This document shows positions 39,425 through 50,859 of a stretch of 64,000 nucleotides of DNA, piece after piece. The notes beneath the pieces were generated by a model, which had not been told where the DNA came from, did no database searches, and saw only the letters and a program-made list of their open reading frames with translations. Origin of the DNA: Micropterus salmoides (Eukaryota > Chordata > Actinopteri > Centrarchiformes > Centrarchidae); NCBI RefSeq assembly GCF_014851395.1, contig NW_024041151.1, positions 31,108,231 to 31,172,230 on the forward strand, written 5' to 3'. Within the stretch, counting starts at the first letter, position 1, and each line of letters starts with the position of its first letter. The position numbers and the translations under genes were made by a program.

Positions 39425-40816
39425 TCACAGAAGGCTGAGGTTGAGAGCGTCGCCTCGCTGCCCCAGCCCCTCGGGGGGGCCCCGAGAAGCGACACTCTGC
39501 TTCCTCTCCTCTCGGTAGGAGCTCGTAGAGGGAAGGGATCTACGCCCGGCAGCCTCAGCTGCCTGGGGTGCAGACCGGCGAGGGAGGTACTGGCGGAACG
39601 CTTCGCCTTGCGTCTTAACGTGCTGGAACCGATCCACCACCGAGTCCACCGCGTCACCGAAGAGGCCCGCCGTGCTCACCGGTGCATCGAGGAGGCAGCT
39701 CTTATCCCTCTCTGACATGCCCGCGAGGTTGAGCCATAGGTGACGCTCCGTGGCCACCAGAACCGACATGGATCGACCAATAGAGCGGGCCGTTTCCTTG
39801 GTGGCCCGGAGAGACAGGTCTGTGGTTCTGCGAAGTTCCGCCAGATCTTCCTCAGAGGGACCCCCCCTCTGAACCATCTCCTGAAGCAGGTCGGCTTGGT
39901 AGGCTTGAAGCACCGCCATGGTGTGCAAGCTCACACCTGCCTGGCCCGCTGCCATGTACGCCTTCCCCACGAGCGTAGATGTGGTGCGACATGGTTTGGA
40001 TGGAACGCCGGCTTCTCCAGGGAGGACGCAAGTCGAGGGGAGAGATAGCCAGCAAGCGCATCCTCCACCCGAGGCATCCTCCCATAACCACGGTCCCTAA
40101 CCCCCATCACATTACTGTAGTTCAGTGATCGAGGTGTGGAAAATCGTGTAGAGAAGGGTCTGCCCCATGATTTACTCAATTCATCATGTAAATCAGGAAA
40201 GAATGGCAGAGACCGGTGTGGAGGTGGCGCGTGGTGCTTAAGAAACCTTTCATCAAGCTTACCACTAGCCTGTGGTGTCTGCTCCTCCTGTGGCCAGTTG
40301 AAGTTGAGCTTAGCAACGGCTCTAGTCACCACCTCCAGCAGCTCGTCATAGTCGGGCGCCACCTGATGACGCCGCCCCAACACCCGGAAGTCATCGTCCA
40401 CTACGCTGAGCACGTCCGCCTCCTCGGAGTCGGATTGCTGCAGCGTCTCCGGATCCAAACCGCGAGCGGGAGAAGCCGAGAAACGGGCTCCCGAACGAGG
40501 AAAGGAAGCGTCGGAGCCAGCGGGAAAAAGCCTCAGCCGTCCCGAAATCCTCCGACAGATCACGCTGTGAACCCCATGAGTGAAGCCGCCGGGCCGCCTC
40601 AGCGGCCTCAGGGCCCGCGCCACGGGGAGAACACATCCGGCCATCCTCAGAAAAGAGAGCCATGCTGTACCTCAGTACCCGCACGGAAAGGGCTTTGCAA
40701 CGGGCGCAGGCAGCCCCCTCGAGAGCTGCCCGGGCGTGCTCCATCCCCAAACATGAGACACACATCTCATGAGAATCTCCATCCGTGATGTACCGAGGGC
40801 AAGGAAAAACACACAC
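39425..40816 (-). pseudogene. DIRS gag-like ORF1, broken by frameshifts
   Basis: Three overlapping minus-strand frames, each resembling consecutive parts of a DIRS ORF1. 40391-40816 begins with a cysteine-containing head (CVSCLGMEHARAAL ... CARCKAL). 39931-40644 carries the acidic middle. 39425-39970 carries VGKAYMAAGQAGVSLH-like sequence and an Ala/Glu-rich helical part. Continuity therefore needs at least two frame changes (near 40.5 kb and 39.96 kb). Function in the family is assumed to be nucleocapsid-like packaging; no enzyme motif is present. Confidence 0.7.
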
Positions 40817-40924
40817 CTTCTGTACATCTGGTTGCCGGACATGCTGGTAGACTTCTTCTTCAGGTAAGACACACTGCTTGTAGGACTGGAGCTTTCTTCA
40901 AACAACATACAGAGCGCCTGCTGA

Positions 40925-41113
40925 ATAGAAAAAAGCTAATGATGAGTGTGTACAGGTGTGCTTTATACTCCTCCGGTTATTCCGTCACACCTTACCGTTC
41001 TAGCAACAAACCAATAGGATTGGAGTGATTTCATTCACGTTCAGACCTGCTACGCCTAGAGGCGTTCCCATAGTGTCGTAACCGACGCAGTTCGAGTTCC
41101 CTCGAAGGGGAAC
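40925..41113. repeat. DIRS right inverted terminal repeat
   Basis: The inverse of the left repeat, running from AAGCTAATGATGAGTG to the outer edge CCCTCGAAGGGGAAC. The outer 35-40 bases are unlike the left edge and instead match the right half of the internal complementary region. A second copy of this end is present at 63920. Confidence 0.9.
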
Positions 41114-42174
41114 CCGTCTTGTGTGAGTGTCGGTTATAAAGGAAGGAGAGCCACGGAGCCTCTTTTCCTATGGTGCAAAAGCGCATGCATTTGAAATATT
41201 TGTTACTGAGAGTTTTAAAAAAAGAACGATAAATAAACACTCGCGCACGCATTTGCAAACATCATGTGAGAGACATCTGTTTTTGTTTTCTCACTACCGT
41301 TTGCTCCTTGTAAGATAAAAAACGGATTTACCCCGTGTCTGATATTACGTTGATCAGACGGATGTTTTCTACATTCAAGATTCGCTCTTTCAGCGCAGGC
41401 CGACAGGCGCCTGCTTTCAACAGGTTGATGGGCGCATTACTCTCTCCCTCCATGAGAAACTTCGCAGAAATCATACACAACACATTAAGGATGGATCACT
41501 AGAAAACATGTTTATATGATGTGGGGGACGTATCCTATTCTTGCACCCGTCAAAGCTATAATATCAACCCCGTAATAATATGCATATCGATTGACGTCTC
41601 CTTGAGAGCCTTATGTTTTGGTCTCCTCATGCATAATCAGCTTAAAACAAGAACGCTAAATAATCACACGCGTTTGTAAACATCTTGTGAGAGCCATCTG
41701 TTTTGTGTTATATGACAGTATAACCACTGAGTTAAATCTCGACCAATTATAGACAGTTGTAAGCGTTTGAAGGGATCGGATATGGCGCTTCCTCACATAG
41801 ACCACATTTCAAGTTGATTGTGATTTAAAAAGGGAACAAGCTTACAAGGGTGCATATGCACGGTTTTATAAGTCTGAATATTTTTTATGGCGTAAGCCAT
41901 TTTGTCTTTTGGACGTACACTTTTAGCGAGGTTTGTGGGGACATTTTTATAATTGAGACCCCTGTTCTGCATATTCATCTGCATATTTCATTGTTGTTTA
42001 CAACAAGGCACAGGCTATTTCTTTTAACTCATCGCCATCGTTGTTAAGTGAGTGGATTGTTTGTGTAACCTAAATACATGTTTAAACACAGATGTAATGC
42101 ATTTGGTTTACTCTCTTTTCAAACGGGCAAATCCAAAATAGTACCGGGAACATCCCATCATGCGTATGTGATAC

Positions 42175-42400
42175 ATGTGTGAAACTATTGTTACTGAGAG
42201 TTTAAATCAAGAACGAAAAATAACCACGCAGGCATTTGAAACTATTGTTACTGAGAGTTTAAATCACGAACGAAAAATAACCACGCAGGCATTTGAAACT
42301 TTTGTTACTGAGAGTTTAAATCAAGAATGAAAGCCACGCATGCATTTGAAACTAATGTTACTCATTTTGTTACTGAGAAAGTTTAATTGTCCACTATAAG
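42175..42400. repeat. Tandem repeat, about 57-bp unit, three to four copies
   Basis: TGAAACTATTGTTACTGAGA then GTTTAAATCAAGAACGAAAA and ATAACCACGCAGGCAT, repeated with small changes; the third copy is shorter and the last is partial. A related single unit occurs at 41187-41260 and a shorter one at 41639-41705. Confidence 0.8.
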
Positions 42401-42949
42401 ACAGTTAAGAGAAAGCATACATAAATCCACACTGAATCTCAGTAGACCCTCCCTCCTCTACATCACAATCTCGCAACTAGATGTTACTGCATGTAAGAGA
42501 CAGAGGCTGACACACCCGCAATGTAGTACAGCCTATCAACATTAAAGGCCGTCCCTCAGACATCCCGTGATGCTTTGCGGTGGAGTTTTGTTAAAAATTA
42601 CTGAAAAACCTTCTATTTGTATGAAATACAAAATATACTTTGTAATTTATGTTTTCTTAAATGTTTCTGGTTAGAATATAATGTTTTTTAATCGGTATCT
42701 GTCAATCCTATGGCAGTTTACTATTGAAACCGTTAGTGAAGGGACGGTTGAGTTTGATGGGGCTGGTGACCGGACAAAATAATGACAAGCTATTGCATAC
42801 AACTCTTACAGTTGATTCTCAACTGGTCTATTAAAGCACAATTGTTACATTGTTAGCAAATATGTGCTGCAGACAAATTCTTGTAAACTCAGATGAATCT
42901 GTTAGTTAAGAGATGTTGTGTTGGCTCAGATTTGTTGTTATAGTACTGT

Positions 42950-43400
42950 AGCCCCTATGGCGGCCGTTGTTAAATAAAAGAACCCAGAAAACAGCACTTG
43001 GCACATGAAGCTTTCTGAAACTTTTGGGTAACTAATAATGCTTAAGGTGTTTCATAGAACTACACGTGATTGCACCGCTGTGGCCCCAATGGTGGGCGAT
43101 GTGAAAAGATAAACCCCAGAAAACAACACAAGTCACGCATAATCAACAACATACCTTCACCCCAGAAAACACTTCCACTCTCATACAAATAACAACTCAT
43201 CTCCAAGAAAGCAAGACTCTCTGCACTATCTGCTTTCAAGTCTATAAGGCGTAAGGATTATAATACGCTATACTTTAATAAATTTATTTGTATATAGATA
43301 ATATCATGAATCTCATAGGCTCCTTAATTTTTGTGAAGCACACAAGGGTTATAATGCATTATACTTTAATTAATTTAGCTCAGTCTCTCTCCTCCCATTC
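42950..43400. repeat. Pairs of imperfect direct repeats
   Basis: CCCCTATGGCGGCCGTTGTT ... CCCAGAAAACAGCAC (42952) resembles CCCCAATGGTGGGCGATGTG ... CCCCAGAAAACAACAC (43084). GGATTATAATACGCTATACT at 43256 resembles GGGTTATAATGCATTATACT at 43348, both followed by TTAAT-rich sequence. Confidence 0.5.
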
Positions 43401-44638
43401 TTAAAGTGGGAGACAGATCTATCTATTAGTCCAGACCAAAACTAATGGATGCAGATATGTTTAAATACCTTTAAAAATGACTACAAGTTCCAATCTCTAG
43501 TTGTGGGGTGCCCGTGTTGCAACTACCCTCCAATTATAACTGCACCTTAGTTACCACGGACCTTATCTCCACTCCACCACACAACACTTCACAAACCATG
43601 ACATGATTCCAACAATTTAGTGGAGGTTCCATCACCTCAAGAGCAGCGCATGAAACCAACCCTTATCATCCTCAAACAGTAGTTTGCCTTAATGATCCAG
43701 TACATGCAAGAAGCTTCAGGAACCCCCATCAGATCAAAACAGAACAGTAGGGGAGAGCAGGGGCGAAAGTACCATTTTTCAGAAAAACCTGATTTTAAAA
43801 GATTATGTTGTAGACAGTGATATATTTTTGCTGTGGTCACTAACCTACAGGTGTGGTCTATCAATTTCAGGTGGTATTATGTACAAATGTACAACAACTT
43901 CCGTATAATTTCACTTTAAACATAAGCGGCACATTGTTACTTTTGGCCGCCCCCTGCTGGCTGCCGGGGTTCTTTCCTGCCTGACGCTGGGTGCGTTGCA
44001 GCACTGTTGTGGCGTCCTATTTTCACTAACGACTACATTATGTGACAAGCTTATACATACATACACACATTCACACATAGACACACAGAAACAAGTTTAA
44101 GTTGTCCAGGGTTGTTACAGGTAGATCTATTCTTTATGCTTTTCAATAAGTTATTTATTTAAATTAATTGTTATTATTCCAGCTCTCATGGCTGTGCTGT
44201 GTTGTTTATTTATTTTGCTTGACTGTTTCTGTTAGCTGTTTGTTGCTGCTGTTCGGCAGGTTGTGTCTTTGTTTTTGTTTTGTTTTTGCCCCAAGCCCCC
44301 CTCCCCGTTCTCGTGCAGGTGTTGCAGGTGTTGTCTTTTCTCTGTGGTGTCTGTTTGTGTGGTGTTTGTGCCCGTTGACAAATCAATAAATAATAAAACA
44401 GACAAAGGGGTATATCAAAACTATCTTGTTAAAGTAAAATCTGTCTGGCACAACATGGTACCCAACTCCTCATACTGCATACCAGGCTGCGGGGCAGGAC
44501 AGGTTTAAAAAAATGTCACATTCTTTATATATATAAATACATATATAGCTATTCAACAGTTTTATAAATCTATTCTGTCCATTCAGTTAGCGGTCCCACA
44601 GTAAAGGGAACCGCCAAAACAAAGGCTCAGTGTTCTTA

Positions 44639-44922
44639 TCCCTTTTTGCCTTAGAGTCTTTTCCTCACATGACCTACATTCTGTGTGAAAAACACACACA
44701 CATTCACTGGTGGGCTTTCAGCGCACTTGTATAGACTGTGCCTACACTTGAGGTGGTATCTTGAATGAACTACAGTGCTGAACTTATGAGAGCCTCCACA
44801 ATCATGCCAGACTGCCAGCAGTCACAAAAGAGGGCTTGATGCCCAGCCAGACGAATGAGGACTGCTCTATTTTACCCTTTCTGCTTTACATTCTTTCACC
44901 GTCATGGCCTACATTCTGTCTG

Positions 44923-44930
<8 letters not shown>
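44639..44930. repeat. Direct repeat of a 60-bp block, each followed by CA repeats
   Basis: CCCTTTTTGCCTTAGAGTCT ... CATGACCTACATTCTGTGTG at 44639 recurs as CCCTTTCTGCTTTACATTCT ... CATGGCCTACATTCTGTCTG at about 44874, spaced about 235 bp, both running into ACACAC. Confidence 0.6.

Positions 44931-44968
<38 letters not shown>
44924..44968. repeat. (CA)n microsatellite, about 45 bp
   Basis: CA tract at the end of a duplicated block (see 44639-44930). Confidence 0.95.
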
Positions 44969-44969
<1 letters not shown>

Positions 44970-45289
44970 CTGTAACAGCCATGCCTAAGGAAGTTAAATG
45001 ATTTATTGATTGTGAAATTGAAGGCAAAGCATGCAGGGATGTGGTACTGATGGAGGTCAGTGCCCAGAACAGTGACAGGGGGTAATCTCATCCCTAGTCT
45101 GAGGCTCCGTCGAGTCCCACTGAGGTCCCTGGAGAAAGAGACTGAAAGAGAATACACAATAGACATGAAAGGGGACAGAAACAGGGCTGGGTAAAAAACA
45201 ATCCAACTTACTTAGGATTATCTACAGACTTCACTGTTCATAAGTTGTAAAAGAAAATTAGATTTTTTCATTGGTTTCAATTATTTAAG

Positions 45290-45825
45290 CCAAATAATTT
45301 AATTTAAGAAGCCCCAAACCATGATTCCCCTTCCACCATACTTCACAGTTGGGAGAAGGTTTTGATGTTGGTGTGCTGTGCATTTTTTCTCCACACATAG
45401 GGTTGTGTGTTCCTTCCAAACAACTCAACTTTCGTTTCATCTGTCCACAGAATATTTTGCCAGTAGTGCTGTGGAACATCCAGGTGCTCTTTTGCAAACT
45501 TCAGACTTGCAGCAATGTTTTTTTTGGACAGCAATGGACAAATCATAGAGTCGTCAACAGAGATGTTAGCATGTTCCAGAGATTTCTGTAAGTCTTGAGC
45601 TGACACTCTAGGATCCTTCTTAACCTCACTGAGCATTATGCAGTGTGCTCATGCAGTCATCTTTGCAGGACAGCCACTCCTTGGGAGAGTAGTAACAGTG
45701 CTGAACTTTCTCCATTTATAGACAATTTGCCTTACCGTGGACTTTTGAACATCAAGGCTTTTAGAGATACTTTTGTAACACATACCAGCTTCATGCAAGG
45801 CAACAGTTCTTAACCTTAGGTCTTC
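45290..45825 (-). pseudogene. Tc1-like transposase fragment
   Basis: Minus-strand pieces carry MLSEVKKDPRVSAQDLQKSL (second DNA-binding part), NIAASLKFAKEHLDVPQHYW and ILWTDETKVELFGRNTQ with the first catalytic Asp, followed by a glycine-rich VWWKG-like segment. Frames change at least twice. Both terminal repeats and the D-E part are missing. It abuts a LINE 3' end at about 45836. Confidence 0.8.
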
Positions 45826-45835
45826 TCAACAAACT

Positions 45836-46290
45836 GACCCGCAAGGCCAGTGATGTTGTGGGGGTGGAGCTGGACTCTCTGCGGGTGGTGTCAGAGAGGA
45901 TAATGCTGTCCAAACTACATGTAATCTTGGACAATGTCTCCCACCCACTTCATGACGTGTTGCTCAAACACAGGAGCACTTTCAGTGCAAGACTCATTCC
46001 CCCAAAATGTACCACAGAGCGCCACAGGAAGTCATTCCTGCCTGTCGCCATCAAACTTTATAACTCCTCCCTCTAAGTGTCTGACACATGGATACTGGAC
46101 TGTAATATTATTATCTATTTTTGTGGAATACAATCTGTTGAATAATTAATGTGCAATATTCTCTGCTGCTATTTATTAATTCCTTTTTTGTTCACCATAA
46201 TAACTCTTAATAATGTAAATGTTGTACATACCCACAATCCTTTCTATTTGCCTATTTTATATTTATACTAGGGCTGACCCCTAATAGTAG
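45836..46290 (+). mobile_element. LINE 3' end (related CR1/L2/Rex1-type family)
   Basis: It encodes the LINE C-terminus, SDVVGVELDSLRVVSERIML, HVILDNVSHPLHDVLLKH and RHRKSFLPVAIKLYNSSL, then TAA at about 46074 and an AT-rich 3' UTR. Only the last fifth of ORF2 is present. Confidence 0.75.
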
Positions 46291-47195
46291 CTTATATATA
46301 TATATATAATAATAGCTTAAATGGGCGGAGCCTGATTCGATCATGCCATTTTCTCCCAATAAGTTAATATACAGCCTATTACAATATACATTTCAGCGTT
46401 TAATGCTGTAAATAAATATGTAAAAAGAATAAAACTTTCAATAAATGTTTTTGAAGTGTGAATAAATCCTAACCCTAGGTCGTTAGTACGCATGTGTAAG
46501 CATAGCGTGTATGTGTGCAGTGGCAGTGGAGGAACACTTGCTGAAGAGACAGAGCCCCAGCTTTACGGTGTTGTTCCAAGTTGTTCGCACCTTGCGGAAC
46601 TTTCGGATAATTTATCACCATTGATGAACCATATAAAGTGTAGTGGACAACAGTGTGGATTTGTGCATTTTATATTAAATAAATTTGGAGCTACTCCAAA
46701 TTCCTCTTTTCCTCTCCCAGAGAGGAGCAGGGGGATTAATTATCAACCCTCCACAGACGGCTGAAGAGACCCCAACAGAAGGGGGGAGGAAAGGTTGCTT
46801 TCTCTAAATGCTATTCCTGAGCAGCCTGATCGTAAAACTGGCACCTTTGATTCTACAGCCTGATAACGCGGTGCCTGACTGTTAAACTGACAAAAGGGAC
46901 ATTAACCAGCGATTAGCATTTCCCTGAACAGCCTATCAGAACTCCCCTTTAGAGGGGGGCAGGAAACCCTAAACTGCCCCCCACACATGTGACCGTGGCA
47001 ACTGACCTTGCTCTGTGTTTCATTACCCCATCAAAGGGATACCCCCTTCACGCCTAAGTGACAAAATCCAGGACAGTCCCGAACTTTATGTAAACAAAGA
47101 CTGCAGTCTCCAAAGACTCAAAGCATTAACTGTTTAATTAAATAATCTTTTAGTTACTTGATTACGTTTGCCTCTATTTGAGTAGTAATGTTACC
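46291..47195. other. Nothing firmly recognised
   Basis: A 90-codon frame at 46492-46764 has no known motif. Sequence around 46700-47060 has C-rich short repeats reminiscent of an LTR or repeat fragment, but no boundaries could be set. Confidence 0.4.
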
Positions 47196-47200
47196 ATGTT

Positions 47201-47884
47201 TGTTACGAGGTCGTGTGGTGTGTGGACAGAGAGGACCCAAATGCAGCACTCTGAGGGAAGGAGGTTTATTGAGGGAAAAAGGGTGAGAAGGACTGGAGTG
47301 GAGGGAGAGGAGGATGTCGGGGAAACACTGGCACTGGGAACCAAGGAGCCTGGGGGCCAGGGAGCTGGGGAACACTGGGGCCGAGGTAGCGAGGAACGGT
47401 GGGAGGACAGGGAGGACGCCGTGGGGGAGGTCCGAGGAGGAGAAGGATGAGACCAGTCGACTGAACGGAGGACGAGGGTGAGTGTACCTGGGAGGGAAAC
47501 AGACAGAAAGACAGGGTTAGAGATAACAGAGACAAAGCACCGGGAAAATGTGAGAATAAAACAAGAAACAGGAGAGCCTGAACGTGGGGGTGGCACCGGG
47601 TATGGAGCAACGACGATCAAGCGAGGATGGTGTGGAGAACCGGGTTGAAATACAGGCAGGCATGAGGTGATTACTGGCAGGTGTGGCAGGCTGACGAGGT
47701 GGCTGATGAGATGCAGGTGCAGGTAGTTGGCTGGGCTCAGGAGCAGAGGTAGAGAGAGAGAGCACACAGGGGAGAAAACACAGGGAGGCAGGCAGAGAAC
47801 AGGAAACCAAGGAAAAGGCAGAAAAACTGATAAAAAGGAGAAAAAACCAGGACACTCACTGTCAGCCGGGCTGCCACCACAACA
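47201..47884 (-). mobile_element. Solo LTR with perfect 5-bp target duplication
   Basis: 684 bp, TGTTACGAGG at the left and CCACCACAACA at the right, flanked by ATGTT on both sides (47196-47200 and 47885-47889). On the minus strand it has the LTR layout: TGTTGTGG start, AATAAA (plus 47265-47270) about 65 bp before the end, and a terminal CTCGTAACA. No internal retroelement genes are present, so it arose by recombination between two LTRs or from a fragment. Gypsy-like by appearance only. Long open frames on the minus strand here are low-complexity P/S/L-rich and not genes. Confidence 0.8.
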
Positions 47885-48384
47885 ATGTTGTTGCTATCTG
47901 TTGTTGATATTATTGCTGAAAAGAATCTAAATAAGTAACTTTTGTAGTGTTTTTATTTTCAGCAAGATTAAGGACACTCCTTCATCTTATGTGTAACCAA
48001 TGCTTTTTCACAATACTTTGTCACACAATTCCTTTAGAAATGATGATAAAGAAATGTCATACTATACTCTATTAATCGCCAGCTTGAATTTAAGGCTAAG
48101 TAACTAAATTCCCCAGTTCCTAAGGAAAGATTGTTCTGGATTAATCTAAGCTTTCCTCATGTAACCTGAGCTCCCCCAAGTGGACAAAATAAGTAATACA
48201 TACCATCGTATGTAAATGTCACTCATTTATGATGACCAATAATTTGACAATTGTGTCCCTGTTACCAAATGCTTAACTTAGAATGGTACGACTGTTTGAC
48301 CATTGAGGTTTGATTGTGGAAAATATTTGATTATAATACGCGCAAATAGATTTTCTTTTCTTTTATAGACATTAAAAGTTTAGA

Positions 48385-49400
48385 AAGGCAGTCCCTCAGG
48401 AAACCGGAAACGCCCCCTGGGGGAACCACGCCCCAGACCACAAAAGAGCGACTCTCTGCTCCTCTTCGCCTCTTGTCTTCCGCTCTGCTCTCTGGACGCT
48501 TCGGCACGCGTCCAGCGTGCCTCTCCCGGCAACACCCTAAGAATTCCGACCAGCGCAACGAAGTCTTTGTTTCGCTTGAAGCTACACACGCGACGTGCCG
48601 CGACATCGATTTTTACCTCAGTTCCAGCAACTTTACTTGTTTTATTTTCTTACTTTTGTTTTGTTAAAGTTATCAGTCCGTTAAACAGTCCTACAAGTTA
48701 CACTGGTCCAATTCAGGAACGACCAAGTTTCCTTTTTAAGCTTTTTCACCGAGGTCAGACCAAGGCACGTGGTCTCGCCAGAGGCAACGAAGGAAACCTG
48801 AAAACAGCCGAATTGCCAGACGGAGGATGGCCAACCTTTGAGGTTTTTCTTCAATCAGACACGGAGAACCCCAGAGAATCCCTAGCAAAAAGCCAGGATC
48901 GGGCAGCTAGCGTGGGACCCGTGCAACAGGCCAAAAGCAGGCCGTCGACAAGCAGTAAGACCCAACAAGCATTATGTGATCAGGGATGTCCCATAATGTT
49001 AATATTGTCTTTTTACCTCCTAAACTCATAGCTTACTTTCATTAGCTCTCCTCTGCCGTATGAGTCAAATGCTTCCCACAATCGAACCTCACATTCTCAT
49101 TGTTTAGCTATTGCTTATTTTCCCTGATGTATTTAACCACCTTTTTATATCACCTTAGTTAGTTAATAAATTCACTGTAACCAAGGAATTGTGTGTGTTG
49201 ACTATTTCTACGTCCCTGCCAAGAGAATTGACCCTTTAGATATGAGACTGACTGATTGATTTAAGATAATTGAGCAATTATTAACTAACTGATCACTGGT
49301 GAATAATTGTATAATTATTAAAAGCTACCTAGAGGTCCGGAGACTCTAGGATAATAACAACTCCGATGGTGCCCTTTTTAAACGAGAGCTTTTTATGGAT
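48385..49400. repeat. Interspersed repeat, copy 1 of a two-copy family
   Basis: GC-richer left part (48385-48960), then a segment shared with 50970-51530: GTGATCAGGGATGTCC, ACTCATAGCTTACTTTC, GACTGACTGATTGATTTAAG and TAACTAACTGATCACTGG in the same order. A frame of 154 codons at 48567-49031 lacks recognisable motifs and is probably chance. LTR-like origin is possible but unproven. Confidence 0.55.
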
Positions 49401-50859
49401 TAATATATTTTTTAATTGGGTATTAATTCTCATAAATTTACTAAAATTCATAGCTTAGACATGCTACAAAAGAATATGTTATCGTTTTTAAATAGCCGGC
49501 TACTTGAAATAGACCCGCGGGGAACGCTACGTGCATGCAGTTGTCGGTAGCAGTAATGCACGTAAAAGTCTGTACAAGACCGGTGAATGACAGGCGAGAA
49601 AGAGAGAGAGAAAAGGGTCTTCAAAAAGCCTCAGTTTAGCTGGAAATTTACAAGTTGAATGAAAAGAGACTGCAGCTCTGCAGCTTCTCAAGATTAAAGT
49701 GGAGCTACCGTGTGCAACTCTTTTCTTGCTAAAGCCTATTCCAAAGCGCATAATGTAGGCATCTTTATCTTTCCCGCACGGGAATGATTTAGTGATGTCA
49801 GAGTATGGAAACATCGTTCGAAACAATTGTCTCATTTCCTCATTTGTGTTATAGGATTGGTGTCTAGTGTAGAGTACAACCAGTGGACACATATTTCATA
49901 TTAAGGTGAGGTGAGCTGTGTTTTATTACAGATCTGACTGACCCACAGAGTTGGCCTTTCTGTCCTTCAAAGGAAGGACACAGCCTTTGATGTTTTGATA
50001 AGAACCCCTGCATAAATACCAAACTTAAATGTTTATTCTGGGACCATTTCTGGCCACTCTGGCTGCAAAGGTGTCACTTGCAGATGCTTTCCAGGAGGAC
50101 AAGAGGGTCAAGTAACCACGGAAACCCGGCCTTACTCCTGCAGTCCTGCACACATCAAAGGCAGACACCCCCTTCTCTTGCCCTGGTTCTCTACCACAAG
50201 AGTAGTCAGAAGCCATAAAACTGGGACTTTAACATACACCCACACACACAAACACACACACTTACAACAAATGCTGCCCACTCCCTGAGCTGCGCTGATG
50301 TTGAACTGATCAGAAGGTCCTGGCTGGAGAAGAGGACACAACCTCAAATTTGTGTCTCTCACTATAAACATGTCTTGTTTCATTTCTTTTAGTTAAATCG
50401 TCTTTGTTAAGTTAGGGAGTGGCCCTCTCCTCTTCAATTTTGAGCAGTTTATTTACCCTGTTTACAGGTTTAGAAACTATGTTGAAAGCTAAAGAATCAT
50501 AGGTTAAAGTTAATTTGAAGTGCTCTTAACTTCATCTCCTTGTGCTCATTTATCTTCCTGTTTGTGTTTATTGTTTACCCTGATGCCGTGCTTCAACTAC
50601 TTTCTTATATTTTCTTATTAAGAACATTTAACAATCAATATTCTCCTGGGAATTGTTTATTCATCTGCTATGATTACAATAAATTGTGTTGTTAAACTGT
50701 AACAGTTCAGTTCTTTGCTTAGAAATTAAGAAATATATAACTGTTTATGACATTTAAGAAGTGTTGATATTGTAAAAAGAGATATGATTAAAACACAAGC
50801 AAATAGACATTACTCTTAAATTAAAGTTTAACACACAGGTCCTGAAAATCCCTGTTCTT
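49401..50859. other. Nothing recognised
   Basis: A minus-strand frame of 121 codons at 49527-49892 has no recognised motif. Lies between two copies of one repeat family. Confidence 0.45.

Larger units (their letters stand above)
35771..41113 (-). mobile_element. DIRS-type tyrosine-recombinase retrotransposon, full length but mutated
   Basis: A GC-rich element of about 5.3 kb, coding on the minus strand in the order gag-like, reverse transcriptase/RNase H, tyrosine recombinase. It has inverted terminal repeats (35771-35977 and 40925-41113) whose outermost bases differ, and an internal complementary region at 36023-36134 complementary to both outer ends joined. That arrangement is diagnostic of DIRS elements, which use a circular intermediate and a tyrosine recombinase instead of an integrase. 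AAC sits at both edges (35768-35770 and 41111-41113), as expected for recombinase insertion without a target duplication. The reading frames carry frameshifts and one in-frame stop, so this copy is probably not autonomous as assembled. The inverted repeats are nearly identical, arguing for a fairly recent insertion. Confidence 0.93.
41114..44638. other. Repeat-rich DNA without a recognised gene
   Basis: It starts at the DIRS right edge. An AATAAA lies near 41232. Tandem and dispersed repeats are listed separately. Frames at 41793-42047 and 44168-44508 are low-complexity or motif-free. Confidence 0.5.

Noticed and set aside
36555..40788. Many plus-strand frames inside the DIRS element
   Set aside because: They are shadows of the GC-rich minus-strand ORFs.
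35000..43400. Idea that the DIRS flanks belong to a herpesvirus-like giant transposon
   Set aside because: No viral core gene or piggyBac transposase is visible. Repeats and one unknown small ORF are not enough evidence.
44168..44508. Cys/Leu-rich frame resembling a membrane protein
   Set aside because: Low-complexity T/G-rich DNA. Two overlapping frames are open, and there is no ortholog-like pattern.
47174..47855. Minus-strand frames of 112-197 codons
   Set aside because: Low-complexity P/S/L-rich translation of a solo LTR; three overlapping frames are open at once, and there are no motifs.
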